Positions 57,701 through 63,992 of a DNA stretch of 64,000 nt are shown in pieces. The DNA comes from Glossina fuscipes (lineage: Eukaryota > Arthropoda > Insecta > Diptera > Glossinidae): assembly GCF_014805625.2 (NCBI RefSeq), contig NW_023998630.1, forward strand, positions 336,555-400,554, written 5' to 3'. The position numbers were made by a program, and so were the translations under genes. A model generated the notes under the pieces. That model did no database searches and was not told the DNA's origin. It was given only the letters and a program-made list of their open reading frames with translations. The stretch's first letter is position 1, and each line of letters starts with the position of its first letter.

Positions 57701-57729
57701 CGAAACATCCTTTAAAGCCGTAATAAAAC
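20795..57729 (-). CDS. beat-Ic: Beaten-path family Ig-domain protein (5'-partial)
   Basis: Exons in coding order on the - strand: 57729-57518, 47558-47423, 47007-46874, 25934-25812, 25747-25561, 21798-20795. All five junctions are phase-compatible, giving about 597 residues after the missing N-terminus. Beat proteins are secreted or membrane-attached neuronal ligands with two Ig-like domains that bind Side-family receptors and control motor-axon defasciculation. Ig1 has the family hallmark WYKGRREFYRYTPKENPAMK, with Cys in LLTCNY and FTCEIS. Ig2 has GNCSIKYSKPAANLTW and its partner Cys in LKCTA. The block EEDRPRIMASGRSYD follows. The final exon adds a 334-residue low-complexity tail. The family call is secure. 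The paralogue call (beat-Ic) rests on linkage to BicC, as in Drosophila, and on the long tail, and is tentative. No internal stop was seen. Confidence 0.85.
21799..22814 (-). other. beat intron, 3' portion, no feature seen
   Basis: AT-rich intron sequence adjoining the terminal exon. Short frames show no recognised domain. Confidence 0.55.
22815..22910 (-). repeat. Diverged copy of the 10.1 kb LINE-like C-terminal repeat
   Basis: The - strand reads YELFNPLKFFYKYLHDIYNL, matching YELFNPLRAVCKNLNDVYHL at 10092-10160 at both the DNA and the protein level. It lies inside a beat intron. Downstream the similarity fades into an unrelated GGTACCGGG-containing sequence. Confidence 0.6.
23195..23260 (+). 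repeat. Dispersed repeat 3' end, third copy
   Basis: GGGTGTACTCAAGTATGTG, then TTCAAGGCGAACATATATAA and TTACTA, close to the copy at 17780-17845. Confidence 0.45.
23895..24062 (+). repeat. Dispersed repeat copy including its internal unit
   Basis: ATATGGTAGACACCGCGATC, GGTGGAGTAATTTTTTTC, GCGATATGAGTATCAAGT and ACAATGCGA align with the tandem units at 40266-40540. The copy finishes with GAGATTGGGATCCGGTTGAA and CTTACTAG, a family-type end. Confidence 0.6.
24186..24425. other. GC-rich island with a terminal palindrome
   Basis: Base composition here is clearly more GC-rich than the flanks. It begins CCCTGCGGTGCCCGCTGGC, and the reverse-complementary CCCGCAGGG follows about 40 nt later, bracketing GAGTGAG...GTCACTCAC. 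No reading frame was recognised. It may be the 5' UTR of a LINE (a comparable GC-rich block precedes the LINE at 62.5 kb), but that is inference. Confidence 0.45.
24430..25554 (-). other. beat intron, no further feature seen
   Basis: AT-rich intron up to the donor at 25555-25560. Short frames only. Confidence 0.5.
25561..25747 (-). CDS. beat-Ic: beat exon: end of Ig2 and conserved linker
   Basis: 187 nt, LKCTAIIFDIFKEEIESIIE (last Ig Cys), EEDRPRIMASGRSYD, then a His/Gly-rich linker ending NESYLTYYS. The acceptor is TTTTCAG and the donor GTAAGT, leaving a one-base phase that is completed by the terminal exon. Confidence 0.9.
25812..25934 (-). CDS. beat-Ic: beat exon: second Ig domain, C-terminal part
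   Basis: 123 nt, 41 codons, VPPHHIKTYQIEKYDDNNLE then VMSAVHFMVTTQHFVKGQMR. The acceptor is TACTCCAG and the donor GTAAGT, phase 0 at both ends. Only a 64-nt intron separates it from the next exon. Confidence 0.9.
25936..27366. other. Start of the 20.9 kb beat intron
   Basis: AT-rich sequence between the Ig2 exon and the gypsy LTR. Apart from the coding-like pieces at 26223-26420 and 26763-27220, nothing was recognised. Confidence 0.5.
26223..26420 (+). CDS. Small unidentified ORF antisense to beat
   Basis: 65 codons, ATG ATG start, TAA stop. The sequence is acidic and helix-prone (NEFAIELFYLNYLKC, then VATMEKSQNQGLIEGYKNF) rather than the Phe/Leu/Ile noise typical of chance frames here. 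It lies in the 20.9 kb beat intron on the opposite strand. Two further coding-like pieces follow on the same strand, near 26763-26870 (KKYPFVCKTVKGKARIL) and 27097-27220 (GAFVWEGAQKIILFDPTF), with stops between them. They may be parts of one decayed element or gene. I recognise no domain. Confidence 0.25.
   Translation: MMPANFQNDMRENEFAIELFYLNYLKCQEIVATMEKSQNQGLIEGYKNFKESGKTYEDINKMKNF
27367..27855 (+). repeat. 5' LTR of the gypsy element
   Basis: About 489 bp from TGTTACGGAATTCC to ...TTTAATAACA, with canonical TG...CA ends. AATAAA-type signals occur in its last 100 bp. It holds a 28-bp internal direct repeat (listed separately). Boundaries were inferred from the TG/CA ends and the adjoining primer site, because no partner LTR exists in the window. 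Confidence 0.75.
27466..27570 (+). repeat. 28-bp direct repeat inside the LTR
   Basis: GTCATGCAGCTGCAGACCGA followed by TGAAAACG occurs at 27466-27493 and identically at 27543-27570, a 77-bp period. The sequence after TGAAAACG is also partly shared (CTTATCGGAAAAGCAG / GTTACCAACAAAAGCAG). It includes the palindrome CAGCTG. Confidence 0.85.
27858..27872 (+). promoter_or_regulatory. Primer binding site, tRNA-Leu type
   Basis: TGGTGTCAGAAGTG two bases after the LTR end is complementary to the CACTTCTGACACCA 3' end of leucine tRNAs, the primer type I recall for mdg3/micropia-like elements. Confidence 0.7.
27881..28075 (+). CDS. SAP-like N-terminal ORF of the gypsy element
   Basis: 64 codons from the first ATG, MVKLEELKVDQLKHELGKR, with KYELKQRLFEQIE. 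The pattern (L..L.V..L...L...G....GTK.EL..RL) is that of a SAP DNA-binding motif, found at the N-terminus of some insect gypsy gag proteins. The frame ends at TGA just before the Gln-rich gag frame, so it is probably severed from gag by mutation. Confidence 0.6.
   Translation: MVKLEELKVDQLKHELGKRILRTTGTKYELKQRLFEQIEKKRTGLADSIEFVYNIEGREQADNL
28150..28625 (+). pseudogene. Gln-rich coiled-coil part of gag, broken
   Basis: A frame of repeated MQQQ/QQQTEQIESKI units (CAACAAATG repeats at the DNA level) is interrupted by TAG near 28322. It continues as EQIESKIDEKIQEKQRILR and KNEIKALKK, then shifts frame before VETPLFGGTTNFNAFKLQF, the usual start of a gag capsid region. A TGA follows near 28657. 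It is predicted to be mostly coiled coil. Confidence 0.65.
28757..29791 (+). CDS. gag C-terminus and aspartic protease of the gypsy element
   Basis: 344-codon open frame. Residues 1-100 are the capsid C-terminal helices. Residues 144-157 are a CCHC zinc knuckle (CYACQKPGHFARDC). Residues 229-300 are a retropepsin-like protease with the catalytic LDTGAS at 231-236 and the flap-end motif VILGMDFM near 290. This is the largest intact frame of the element. It is separated from the pol frames by several stops between 29790 and 30240. Confidence 0.85.
   Translation: MGALKRKYDSKHVKEVSHLELSSRCQKLNERIQDYATEIERLANLACIDVSNDVLERLKIESFVKGLRDADVKRAARTSPKTTFTETLGFALTQEAARVLWTSSTKVRRTEVTSENDNLDVVCAALRQVLRENKHMSASKTRKCYACQKPGHFARDCRSKHKRTHSISPTRNITEGASKISNEQALKRVSIAGQRLTKKFSSPRIVITEAKRSSSSLTIDGKIQGCNHITLDTGASHSVTNSTIVKEKFDPLVGARSRTATGEEAAIKSKFIRNISTSDISMKHEFLVADIMDEVILGMDFMGKHGFVLDMKWQVLQYANMTLPLTVGYDRQAEILQAIQTQKQ
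29969..31345 (+). pseudogene. gypsy pol: reverse transcriptase and RNase H, broken
   Basis: The pol start (SPEAEILIKKWTSDLDEQQK) and the RT palm follow in pieces: STLDLKSGYRQVEV, TVMPFGLCNAADTFERL, then after a TGA VYLDDIIVMGKD with both catalytic Asp, and YLGHKVSTTGIHTDEEKIRA and SFLGLCTYYRRFVP. The usual NAPATF motif reads NAADTF. After TAG near 30939, RNase H shows FILDTDASAERLGSVLSQQI. Its middle is deleted, joining AALK to EKLQTYQFRISD before HGNADAMSR. Disabled by several independent lesions. Confidence 0.85.
31346..31690 (+). pseudogene. gypsy linker and integrase start, truncated
   Basis: CDPHCKYC and CRTIVEPNGGFSKEDM, then TWEER, then after frameshifts LVVPQ, typical of the spacer and N-terminal zinc domain preceding a gypsy integrase. 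Similarity ends around 31670-31690. No DDE catalytic core follows. Confidence 0.6.
31690..35840. other. beat intron, no gene seen
   Basis: AT-rich, with short frames only. Pyrimidine-rich and ATATAT microsatellite stretches occur at 34290-34330 and near 34640. From about 35560 the sequence becomes less AT-rich and may already belong to the LINE that follows. Confidence 0.5.
35850..36610 (+). mobile_element. R1-clade LINE remnant: gag zinc knuckles and endonuclease
   Basis: The gag part reads VVCRMRDMRATTGCFKRLEF and YCLNRSKPGHWKSA, a degraded CCHC pair. The apurinic-type endonuclease begins at 36113 (MNLMQFNLHRYEA) and includes QTVIEQKINVLLI, GLWIFGQKII, AAGDLNAWVTEWG (active-site GDxN block) and LILLTDGIKYTYEK...GSMVD. 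Several in-frame stops are present (for example near 36155 and 36498). It ends at about 36610, before the last endonuclease motif. Confidence 0.8.
36690..36714. repeat. Short CA microsatellite after an A-run
   Basis: About 12 A followed by CGCACACACACACAG, at the junction of the two R1-clade LINE fragments. Confidence 0.7.
36715..37910 (+). mobile_element. Second R1-clade LINE remnant: endonuclease start and RT pieces
   Basis: The endonuclease N-terminus recurs (HGKVVHDLLWQTLIEKKVDL, VLLREPYRS, AIWVS), so this is a second copy and not a continuation. RT pieces follow: LTVEQLLSACKNRG, then ALKAAIQRRPDIFVTIFQKC and FSDKWKV (RT fingers), then an internal deletion to KLIGYADGIALTV, where the catalytic YADD reads YADG, and LDKSTLKLAFGKTAAVLV. 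Stops and frameshifts are frequent. Confidence 0.8.
37915..39775. other. beat intron, no gene seen
   Basis: No supported coding frame or recognisable element. Confidence 0.5.
39776..39925 (+). repeat. Dispersed repeat, 5'-type end
   Basis: CACTACTGCAGGATGGGGGTA, then ACGCTATAAAGTGTATATATA, TATTCTTGATCAGCATG and CCACGTCTATCCGTC. This matches the typical 5' half of the fly repeat ('ATAGGATGGGGGTATA...TATATTCTTGATC...GTCCGTC'). Confidence 0.7.
40266..40540. repeat. Tandem units of about 118 bp within a dispersed repeat
   Basis: Units begin near 40267 (AAATATGGTGAACACCACGAC), 40383 (AATTAATGACGGTGGGCGTT) and 40503 (AATTAATTATGGTGAAGTC). Each carries GCGATATG/TGATATGGGTACC and GCGGACAAAG/GCGACAAGC blocks. 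The third is truncated. A single unit also occurs at 23895-24005. Confidence 0.65.
40745..40880 (-). repeat. Dispersed repeat, 5'-type end in reverse orientation
   Basis: The + strand reads CAGACGGACATGCTTAAATCG, TATCAAGAATATATATACTT, TGGAGTCTCTGAGGCTTC and GATGGGTATAATA, the reverse complement of the 39776-39925 pattern. Confidence 0.7.
40885..43789. other. beat intron, no gene seen
   Basis: AT-rich, with T- and A-runs around 42800-42930. No coding frame with family motifs. Confidence 0.5.
43790..44320 (+). mobile_element. Jockey-like LINE 3' end (after RNase H) with TAA tail
   Basis: The last RNase H motif (GNGQADRASK) is followed, after a frameshift, by KIQTFSRLRLGHTIATHQWI and SSPICSRG, the conserved 'LR.GH....H' post-RNase H segment with a damaged zinc knuckle. 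The ORF continues to ...CLFHFSLV, and the element ends in a short TAATAATAATAATA tail near 44300-44315. It is probably related to the - strand RNase H remnant at 8780-9280. Confidence 0.7.
44340..45339. other. beat intron with a short perfect palindrome
   Basis: No supported gene. CCCTAATTCAAATTAGGG at 44822-44839 is an exact inverted repeat with 8-bp arms. Confidence 0.5.
45340..45620 (-). repeat. Dispersed repeat internal segment
   Basis: The reverse complement aligns with 60720-61000. Shared blocks include CATCTGTCTGCCGG/CGTCTGTCCACCTG, TTTAGTATCTGCGATAAA/TTTAGTATTTGTGGTAAA and CGAATTTGCAAAAGAATTTG/CAAATTTGCGAAAGAATGTG. Chance frames through both copies are recognisably similar for the same reason. 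Confidence 0.65.
45621..46873. other. beat intron, no gene seen
   Basis: AT-rich. TTG-rich microsatellite near 46105-46140 and T-run near 46631. Ends at the Ig2 exon donor. Confidence 0.55.
46874..47007 (-). CDS. beat-Ic: beat exon: second Ig domain, N-terminal half
   Basis: 134 nt, starting ELPIEQASVTGIQPRYRIGD, with NCSIKYSKPAANLTWTINGV at the end. The 415-nt intron to the previous exon is the only short one in the Ig region. Donor GTAAGT follows GTTGTG. The next intron is about 20.9 kb. Confidence 0.9.
47423..47558 (-). CDS. beat-Ic: beat exon: first Ig domain, C-terminal half
   Basis: 136 nt, RNLSNQSHVVLLAVPLNISG then KFTCEISVEAPSFQTAM. The acceptor is TTTTTAG and the donor GTAAGT, phase 0 in and phase 1 out. 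It contains two N-glycosylation sequons (NLS, NIS), the second Ig Cys in the FTCEIS strand, and the family motif EAPSF. Confidence 0.9.
47559..49779. other. beat intron, no gene seen
   Basis: No supported coding frame or recognisable element between the Ig1 exon and the LINE at 49.8 kb. Confidence 0.5.
49780..51898 (+). mobile_element. Jockey/CR1-like LINE remnant with AAAT tail
   Basis: Endonuclease start: LRIARANSIVLTETWLKPSV then NDSEIF. RT: LEIFSALLTLKFNYLAGLDD, IPSCILKN and SFIIPF (RT 1-3 region). RT C-terminal part: HTALVCSILEHSAAVWAPYY. Long internal deletions and many stops separate these blocks; the catalytic FADD box was not found. The element ends in AATAAATAAATAAA at 51884-51898, a typical LINE tail. 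It lies in the 10 kb beat intron, opposite to the gene's transcription. Confidence 0.8.
51899..53559. other. beat intron, no gene seen
   Basis: AT-rich sequence without recognisable content. Confidence 0.5.
53560..54475 (+). mobile_element. mariner transposon remnant
   Basis: Transposase pieces in order: FRVGNATNDPGGPQETKDNN and LLKAIVEFDPSPSAYELSLK (DNA-binding half), DPFFNGVVICDEKW (first Asp block), LWLDKNESPKH, VYITKDNAGPHIVQM (second Asp block) and HHPLYSPELAL, then GLTDLPLKWQKRVDNMGAYF near the C-terminus. The third catalytic residue of the D,D34D triad sits in 'YSPDLA', and here reads Glu. There are several frameshifts and stops. TTACGAATTTCGTCCTGGATA at about 54458-54478 looks like the 3' terminal inverted repeat. 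The 5' repeat was not found. Confidence 0.85.
54480..56063. other. beat intron, no gene seen
   Basis: AT-rich. TAAATATTCTTGATCGGGAT near 55615 is a fragment of the dispersed repeat core. Confidence 0.5.
56064..56285 (+). pseudogene. 73-codon open frame without ATG, unidentified
   Basis: Open from a TAA at 56061 to TAA at 56283-56285. It reads NHSDQNLVATIANHHAIKHP, GTFKGIAAKDFTTNNAVVYF and AFLHAADTNDRNILKRAIY. Its balanced use of Ala, Asp, His, Asn and Gly is unlike the Phe/Leu/Ile-rich chance frames around it, so it is probably derived from a protein gene or element. I do not recognise the family; 'LHAADTN...RAIYSHY' faintly recalls the C-terminal region of phytanoyl-CoA dioxygenase-type proteins, but this is weak. 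Confidence 0.35.
56290..57510. other. beat intron, no gene seen
   Basis: AT-rich sequence up to the Ig1 exon donor. Confidence 0.5.
57518..57729 (-). CDS. beat-Ic: beat exon: first Ig domain, N-terminal half
   Basis: 212 nt, starting in phase 2 after the strong acceptor GGTTTTTACAG and ending at donor GTAAGC after ...SGLNVE. It encodes ALKDVSVTIPQAVKRGSNAL, the first Ig Cys, LYSVKWYKGRREFYRY and TPKENPAMKVF, the most conserved block of the family. The signal-peptide exon should lie at higher coordinates but was not recognised. An in-frame Met at 57775, inside the preceding intron, opens a signal-like hydrophobic stretch (see findings). The upper boundary may be off by one base. Confidence 0.9.
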
Positions 57730-57730
57730 C

Positions 57731-60360
57731 TGTAAAAACCAAAAAAGAAATAAGTAATAATATTATAAAAAACATAGAATAGCAAATAAAATACAGGAAA
57801 ATATAAAAATATATACAGTAGGTATTAAGAAGAGTACCTATAATATAAATGCCAGTTGAATAGAATGTATATGGAAAAGTTTTTAAATGTACATTTGTAG
57901 AAAGGATATGAAAGGAATAAAACACAAACAGGAAGTTTTGAGTTGTTAAAAACTTAAATAAACAAGGTAACATAAAAGGGATAAGTAAGGGCGTTAAGGA
58001 ATTAAAAAAGAATTTTTATTTGTACATAATTTTTAAAAAATTTTATAAAAGGAGGAAATAGTACATCAAAAATTTGCAGAAGTGCTCTGAAAATTTATGT
58101 CGTCATCGGAGAGATATTACGGCTGCGTTGAATAGTGATGTCAGGGCTTCTCTTCTAATCTACGAAACAGTATGTGAGGATTGTTTTGAAGCCATTTCAA
58201 CAACAAACACGCAAAAAGAATTCGAGGTTTGCCAGCAAAGCGGAAAAAATCGCTCTTCCCGAAACAAAGCAGTTAATTGATCTACCAAAAAACTCTCTAC
58301 TTAACAGGGGGAAAATATAAGCATACTTAATTGCCTTTCTTCATGACATCATCTATCGTTCTATTACTAACGTTTAGTTATATAAACGGAAAGCTAATAC
58401 GCAATTTTCCTTGAAAGTGGTATAAATCGATTTTTTCAAGGATTTAGGTAATGATGACGATGAATGCCATTGGCTGTGAGCTTTTTATCTATAAACAGTT
58501 CCCGAACAAAATTCCTTCAAAAATGTCATAATTTTTCCAATACAAATTTACATCATATACAAAAATGCCGTATCAAATAATTCATCAAGGTACGATTTTC
58601 ACATTTTGATAACTTAAAAAACGGTGCAACACCATTTGTAGTCATTAAAAGTGTAAATTTCTTTTAAATAATACTTTAAGGACGATCGAATTATAAACTT
58701 ACAGCAATTTAATATATAAAAAACCTATCATTCAAATTAAATCCTTTAAATATCTCTGCATAATATAAAATGAACCTACACCGCCTTTAAGAAAACGAAT
58801 CATATATTTGATGCGATTTTCCGACCTGAAAATGAAATAAAAAGTTCACAAGAAATGTTTTTGCTATAATTTACGCGCTAGTTTTCAATTTACGAGAAAA
58901 TGAATTCAAATTACGCTACAATTTTACATATTTGCTTGTACTTTAACAAGTACTTATATACGTTTCACTTCAAAGCGGGCATAAGTTCCTAACATGCTTT
59001 AATTAGTTTTCTTTTTAAAGTATTCCAACGAAAAAAAAAAATGTTTTCCCCTCTTTAAACGAAAATTAGCCATAATTTTTCCTTTAACAAACATTATTAC
59101 ATTACATCATGCACATGATGGTTTATATTCAACTACGTGCTTGCAATACGCTCAACATGTATTTGTATGTGTCTATGACTGCATACTGTTTGCGGTTATG
59201 TTATGTCATGTTGCATACATAATAAATATTACTATGTAGACACATCTGTGTATATATACATATTGTTTTCCGTATATATAAATTGATGTTTACGTATATG
59301 CATGCACAGTATACATCTGCATGCAGTAGATGATGTTTTACAATTTTTCTGTTTCTGTTAACAAATCATAAAGTTTCCGTCCTTTTTTTTAAAGTTTTTT
59401 ATCTATTTAACAACACAATACTAGCAGCATCAGTAACAATCTGTATCATGAGCAGTGATGTAAACATTTGTGCTTATATCTCCCTCTCTCTGACACTCCT
59501 TCTCATTTTACATTTTTTCTATCGGTTTTGTGTAACGTTCAGATATATTATGTTTCATTCTGATGACATCTGTTGGTGTTTAATGCAGCAAAATATGTTG
59601 ACCAGTAGTACAGAAGAAATATAAACTTATTTAAATGATTTAATAATTGATGTTGTTATTAGTACTGAGAGCGTAAAGCGATTGAGTCGCAATTTAATTT
59701 TTATAAATATAATATGGTAAGCAGTCATACTTTACCCAAAATAGCAGTAGAGTGTAAATCGATTTATTTTTCTTTTATCAATCGACTTATTTCAAACTCG
59801 GTTTTAAATAATTTATCTATTTTTATGTTTTATATCAATTGTTAAGTTAAAGTTATATTAAGTTTGTGCGGATGTATGCAACATCAACGTCTTGAGATAC
59901 ATCTATCTTTAATTAGAGCAAATTATTTATAGTAGTTAATGGAATAAATTTTATTCTGTTCTTTTGCCCCTTTTCTCTCCTTGTCAAATGATGGCTATTC
60001 TGGCTTATTTTCAAAGTGCACGTCTCCATTTTCGAACTAATTTGATTAAATTTTGCAAACTGCTATTGAAAACAAGAACGGATAGGACCATTTTTGCATT
60101 TTCGAGTCACTCCTTAAATAAGAAAGCGTTTATATGGCAGCAAGATATTATTTTTGATATTTTATGGGAAGTATAGGCGAGAAATTGCGGCAATGTAATG
60201 CCGAGTATTTAATAACCGCGCAGTTACATTGTTTTCTCTTATTTTGATAAGATTTCGCTTTTCCGAATTTTTAAAATCAAAGAGATTAAATTATAAAATC
60301 CTTCGTTTTAATAAGCAGTTATTCCGAAACTGTTCTAAATCGTTTACCAAAATATTTGCA
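57731..60360. other. Upstream beat intron, no exon recognised
   Basis: Likely intron on the 5' side of the Ig1 exon. No signal-peptide exon with a matching phase-1 donor was identified. A possible dispersed-repeat end lies near 58950-59000 (CACTTCAAAGCGGGCATAAG). ATATAT and T-rich stretches around 59220-59300. Confidence 0.45.
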
Positions 60361-61105
60361 AACCCATCACCGAGGGATGAGGGGTGTATTCATTTTGCCG
60401 AAGCGTTTGCAACGCTTCCAAGAAAGCATCAGAGACGCAACAAGATGTACACATTCCTGATCAGCATCAAACTCTAAATCGATTTAAGCAGGTTCATCTG
60501 TCCACACGTGTAATGTCTGCTGTAAACATTCGCAGAAACATTTAAAGTTTTTGCATGCAGGTATTGAAAATGGGCCAAATCAGCCGAAAGACACGCCCAT
60601 AACAGCGCGTAAACTGAGAACACCTCAGTTTTTCGAAGGAAATGAAAAACTGTTTTTTTTGCTCATTACTCATAAACTACAATAAATACATATATATAAA
60701 AATTTGAACGCATATTTTATAGGCTGTACTGTAGCATTTGTGCGAAAAATGCAAAAAATTGGCCACGCTTACTCAATATTTCGGTGTATCAAAATTTAAT
60801 TCTTTTTTCAATACACTTATAACGCGCAGCAACAATCTTCAAAAATCCCACAAAGTACACAAATTCTTGGCCAAACCTGCCCGTCTGTCCACCTGCTTGC
60901 TTGCGGAACCTTTTAGTATTTGTGGTAAATATTCTCCCATTAGCGAAAATGAATATGTCGCCTACAAATTTGCGAAAGAATGTGAAAGTTAGCTAAACTT
61001 TTCAAAGGACACGTCTATAACACCCACATGTATCTACAACAAAAATTTTTATTGGGAACAAAGGATTCGGTCCCGACCGAACTTAATTTTCCTATTTGTT
61101 CTCTC
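60361..61105 (+). repeat. Longest dispersed repeat copy
   Basis: The start resembles the 5' type (CCATCACCGAGGGATGAGGGG, CATTCCTGATCAGCATC, CTAAATCGATTTAAGCAGG). The middle carries GAAAATGGGCCAAATCAGCC and the segment shared with 45340-45620. The end GGATTCGGTCCCGACCGAAC then TTAATTTTCCTATTTG is the palindromic family terminus. No coding capacity is seen, so it is a nonautonomous element of about 740 bp. Confidence 0.65.
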
Positions 61106-61109
61106 TTTC

Positions 61110-62480
61110 TCTTGCAAAAATATATACTGAATACTTTACATAGTGGCTGTGCATTAAGGAAAGCAAATATCAAGGCCACTCGACTGTACATTTGTTTACC
61201 GGCCAATGCACTTCCAATTACACTTGTGCAATAATAAATAAAAATAGCGAATAAGCCCTAATTACAAGCACGCTACTGCCTCGAAGGGCCTTTTTGGTGA
61301 ATAAAAACTAAGCAAAATGTCTACGCGTGTAGGCTTAGACTAAGCTTAGGAGAATAGCAGATTTTGGTATTTGAAAAATTTAATATGTTAATGCGTAAGC
61401 CTCGAATTATTTCAAATATAAAATGTAATGCATGTTACAAATGAAATTCTTTAAAATAAACTACGAATAGAGCGATCAATGACATGTGTTTGATTGTAAA
61501 GAAGTTTTCAAACTGAATTCCAGGGACTTTTCTCTCAGATTTATTTAACCGTAATTTCTTTTACGAAATGAGCTTATTCGTTCGTTAGAATCTAACACGT
61601 CCTACGCTTCTTCGCTCTTTCCCAGAAAAGCCTCTAAACTTTTCTTCTTTTAATCCCTGATAACAACAAATAATAAAAACTTATACATATAGCTATAAAG
61701 GTACATAAAAGTTTCAATGCAAAGGAAAAGTTTCTAAACAAAACATAAAAAAATCAAAGTTTAGAAAAAATTTGATACTTATAGCTGAAGGTTAATAAAA
61801 TATTGCAATGAGTTTTAAGAGAAAAATCCTTGCTTTTATATAAGTATGTTTTATTTATATATATATGTATACATAAACCCAATTACAATTACAACGTTAA
61901 CAACAACAATCGTCGCATTTCATAACTTTTTCCCACAAGTAAGCCCGAGTGATTATATGTGAAATTTGTGTTTTTTAAAAACAGTATAAAATTTCCTGAC
62001 AGATTTGCAATTCCTAAATAAAATTGTAAAGCTTTCTTTAAGTACTACGATATGAACGAATAAAACAAATATGTGTAGTGAACAACGATAATAAAAACTA
62101 CGACAGTATTAATAATAGATTTATTGAAGCCCGTCCTTCGAAAGCTACTAATTTGTAAAAATATGTTTATTTAATTTTTTCAGAATTTTTATTTCTTTTA
62201 TTTGTTCTCCTGAAAGCCACTACTTGGAATGTGAATGCAGGTTGCTAATAGTACGCAATGCATTCAAGTCCGCGTAGGCGCACTTTTTCTATAGCCAAAT
62301 ACGTTCATACATTTATACAAATATCCTTTAGCTTCTCGAAACAGAATACTTCGAGGTTAGTCTTAATAGAAGTCCATAGATACGTATATTATTAAATATT
62401 CATTATGGCTGTCGCGGTTTCTCACAAAGCACCTTGTCATCTTTAGAATAAAGTTTAGAGGTGTAGTATTCCAGAAAAAC
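61110..62480. other. Gene-free AT-rich DNA
   Basis: No supported gene. Confidence 0.5.
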
Positions 62481-62499
62481 TAATGTCTATAAATATAAA

Positions 62500-63870
62500 T
62501 ATATTGGTGAATCCCTCCCTGCTGGGAGGGCTGACGTCTGACTGACGGTAGTCCCCCCAGCAAGGCAATATTCGTGTCAACACTGGCCTCTGACACCCCT
62601 GAGGATAATATAAAAAGTTATCTGGCTGGACAAGTCCCATTCGTCAAGTTGAAGCGCGTTAACATTCTTAATTTGGATCCACCATCCATAGAGCTATCTC
62701 GTCTTTTAAGGTGTTAGTTCCGACTGAAAACATCGAAATTTTGTTAAATAAACCATTGTGGCCGGTTGGGTCCTTAATAAAGGAATTTATTCCACAAGAT
62801 CGAACCCTAACTTCGTTCTTCTAAATGTATCTATCATTTACCAATATGTTAGCCGCTTAAACTCAAAAATTCGCTTTATTTTCCCAAATTCAGTGAGCTC
62901 GGAGACTTTCTGTTTAGCTTTCTCTGAAACATGGTTAAAGCTTGATTTAGAAACTTTCAGTTTTTAGTTAGTTTTCAGAAAAGTTCGATTGGATCGCATT
63001 GATGGTGGTGCTTTAGTTGCAATATGTGCTGCAATCCCTTCCTATTCCTTTGAATTTCCTATTGCTCCTGACTTTAAATTTATTGCCATTTGGCGAAAAT
63101 TGGCAGTAAACAGTTATATGTAAATTGCTCCTATATCCCCCAAATGTGGACGTCTCTATTTACAGAAACATGCTGCCATGTGACATGGCCAAAAAATCGA
63201 ACCCTGCTGATATAATCATAGTATTGGGGGACTTCAGTTTGGCACAAGTTACTTGCTGTTATTGTGATAATTCTGGCTGCATGGTCCCTACTCCAAGATT
63301 TGATGGAGCGACTGTGTTTTTCAATGAATTATTTGATTATAACTTACTTCATTGCAACAGTGCTCCTAATTGTAATAACAGACCGCTAGGTCTTTTCTTT
63401 GCCAAATTCCCGAAGACAGTTGTAAATCGCTGCTCTCCGTTTAGCTTACCTAAGAATTCAAGATGATGGTCCGTTGAATCATTCTAATGTGTCAAATCCA
63501 ACTTCTGCAAGTAAACATTACGATTTTAACAAAACCAATATGTTACTGCTTAAATATCATCTCTCACACATTATACTCGATTTTCCTCCTGGGAATATTG
63601 CAACTCTATCAGCGTGCTATAATGTTTAAAACCTACCTATTTTTGGCTACGCAGCAAGTGCCTGTTTTGGCTTAACAAGAGAATTAAGGTTATGACTACT
63701 TCGCCTATTCTGGTGCAAGGCATAAATTTAATTACATCAATCACCAATGTTGTTGCAGATACTCTCAGTTGATAAAATCTTCACTTTTTGTTAATCCTGA
63801 ATATTTTTTTAAGTTTGTGAACTCCGAAAGCAAAATCTCAGATATCGCTTGCATATTTCTTTGGATGGCT
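62500..63870 (+). mobile_element. Jockey-like LINE remnant: GC-rich 5' part and endonuclease
   Basis: A GC-richer leader with the hairpin CCCTCCCTGCTGGGAGGG (about 62513-62530) precedes endonuclease pieces: RLNSKIRFIF and FCLAFSETWLKLD, IPSYSFEFPIAPDFKFIAIW, then DIIIVLGDFSLAQVT (the GDFN active-site block, with Asn changed to Ser) and FNELFDYNLLHCNS. Further on, VNPEYFFKFVNSESKISDI matches the linker before RT. There are many frameshifts. Probably related to the LINE at 49780-51898 (shared ETWL block). Confidence 0.75.
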
Positions 63871-63873
63871 CTG

Positions 63874-63992
63874 AGTAGTATATATATGGGGGAACGTCGA
63901 CGCGAATTTTAGCCGGCAACAAAAAAGGACCTTTTTTTTTCGCTCATCAAAAGTTTTCGGCCTTTCCGTATAGTAGTATATATATGGGGGAA
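63874..63992. repeat. 21-bp direct repeat at the window end
   Basis: AGTAGTATATATATGGGGGA occurs near 63874 and again near 63972, about 98 bp apart. Between them is a short insert with GTCGACGCGAATTTTAGCCGG and a T-run. Confidence 0.8.

Noticed and set aside
57731..57973. Upstream part of the 159-codon - strand frame as coding
   Set aside because: Mostly Phe/Tyr/Ile from T-rich intron upstream of a strong acceptor. Only the short signal-like part was kept, as a finding.
58074..58280. 68-codon frame with several Cys
   Set aside because: No recognised motif or conserved context; probably chance.
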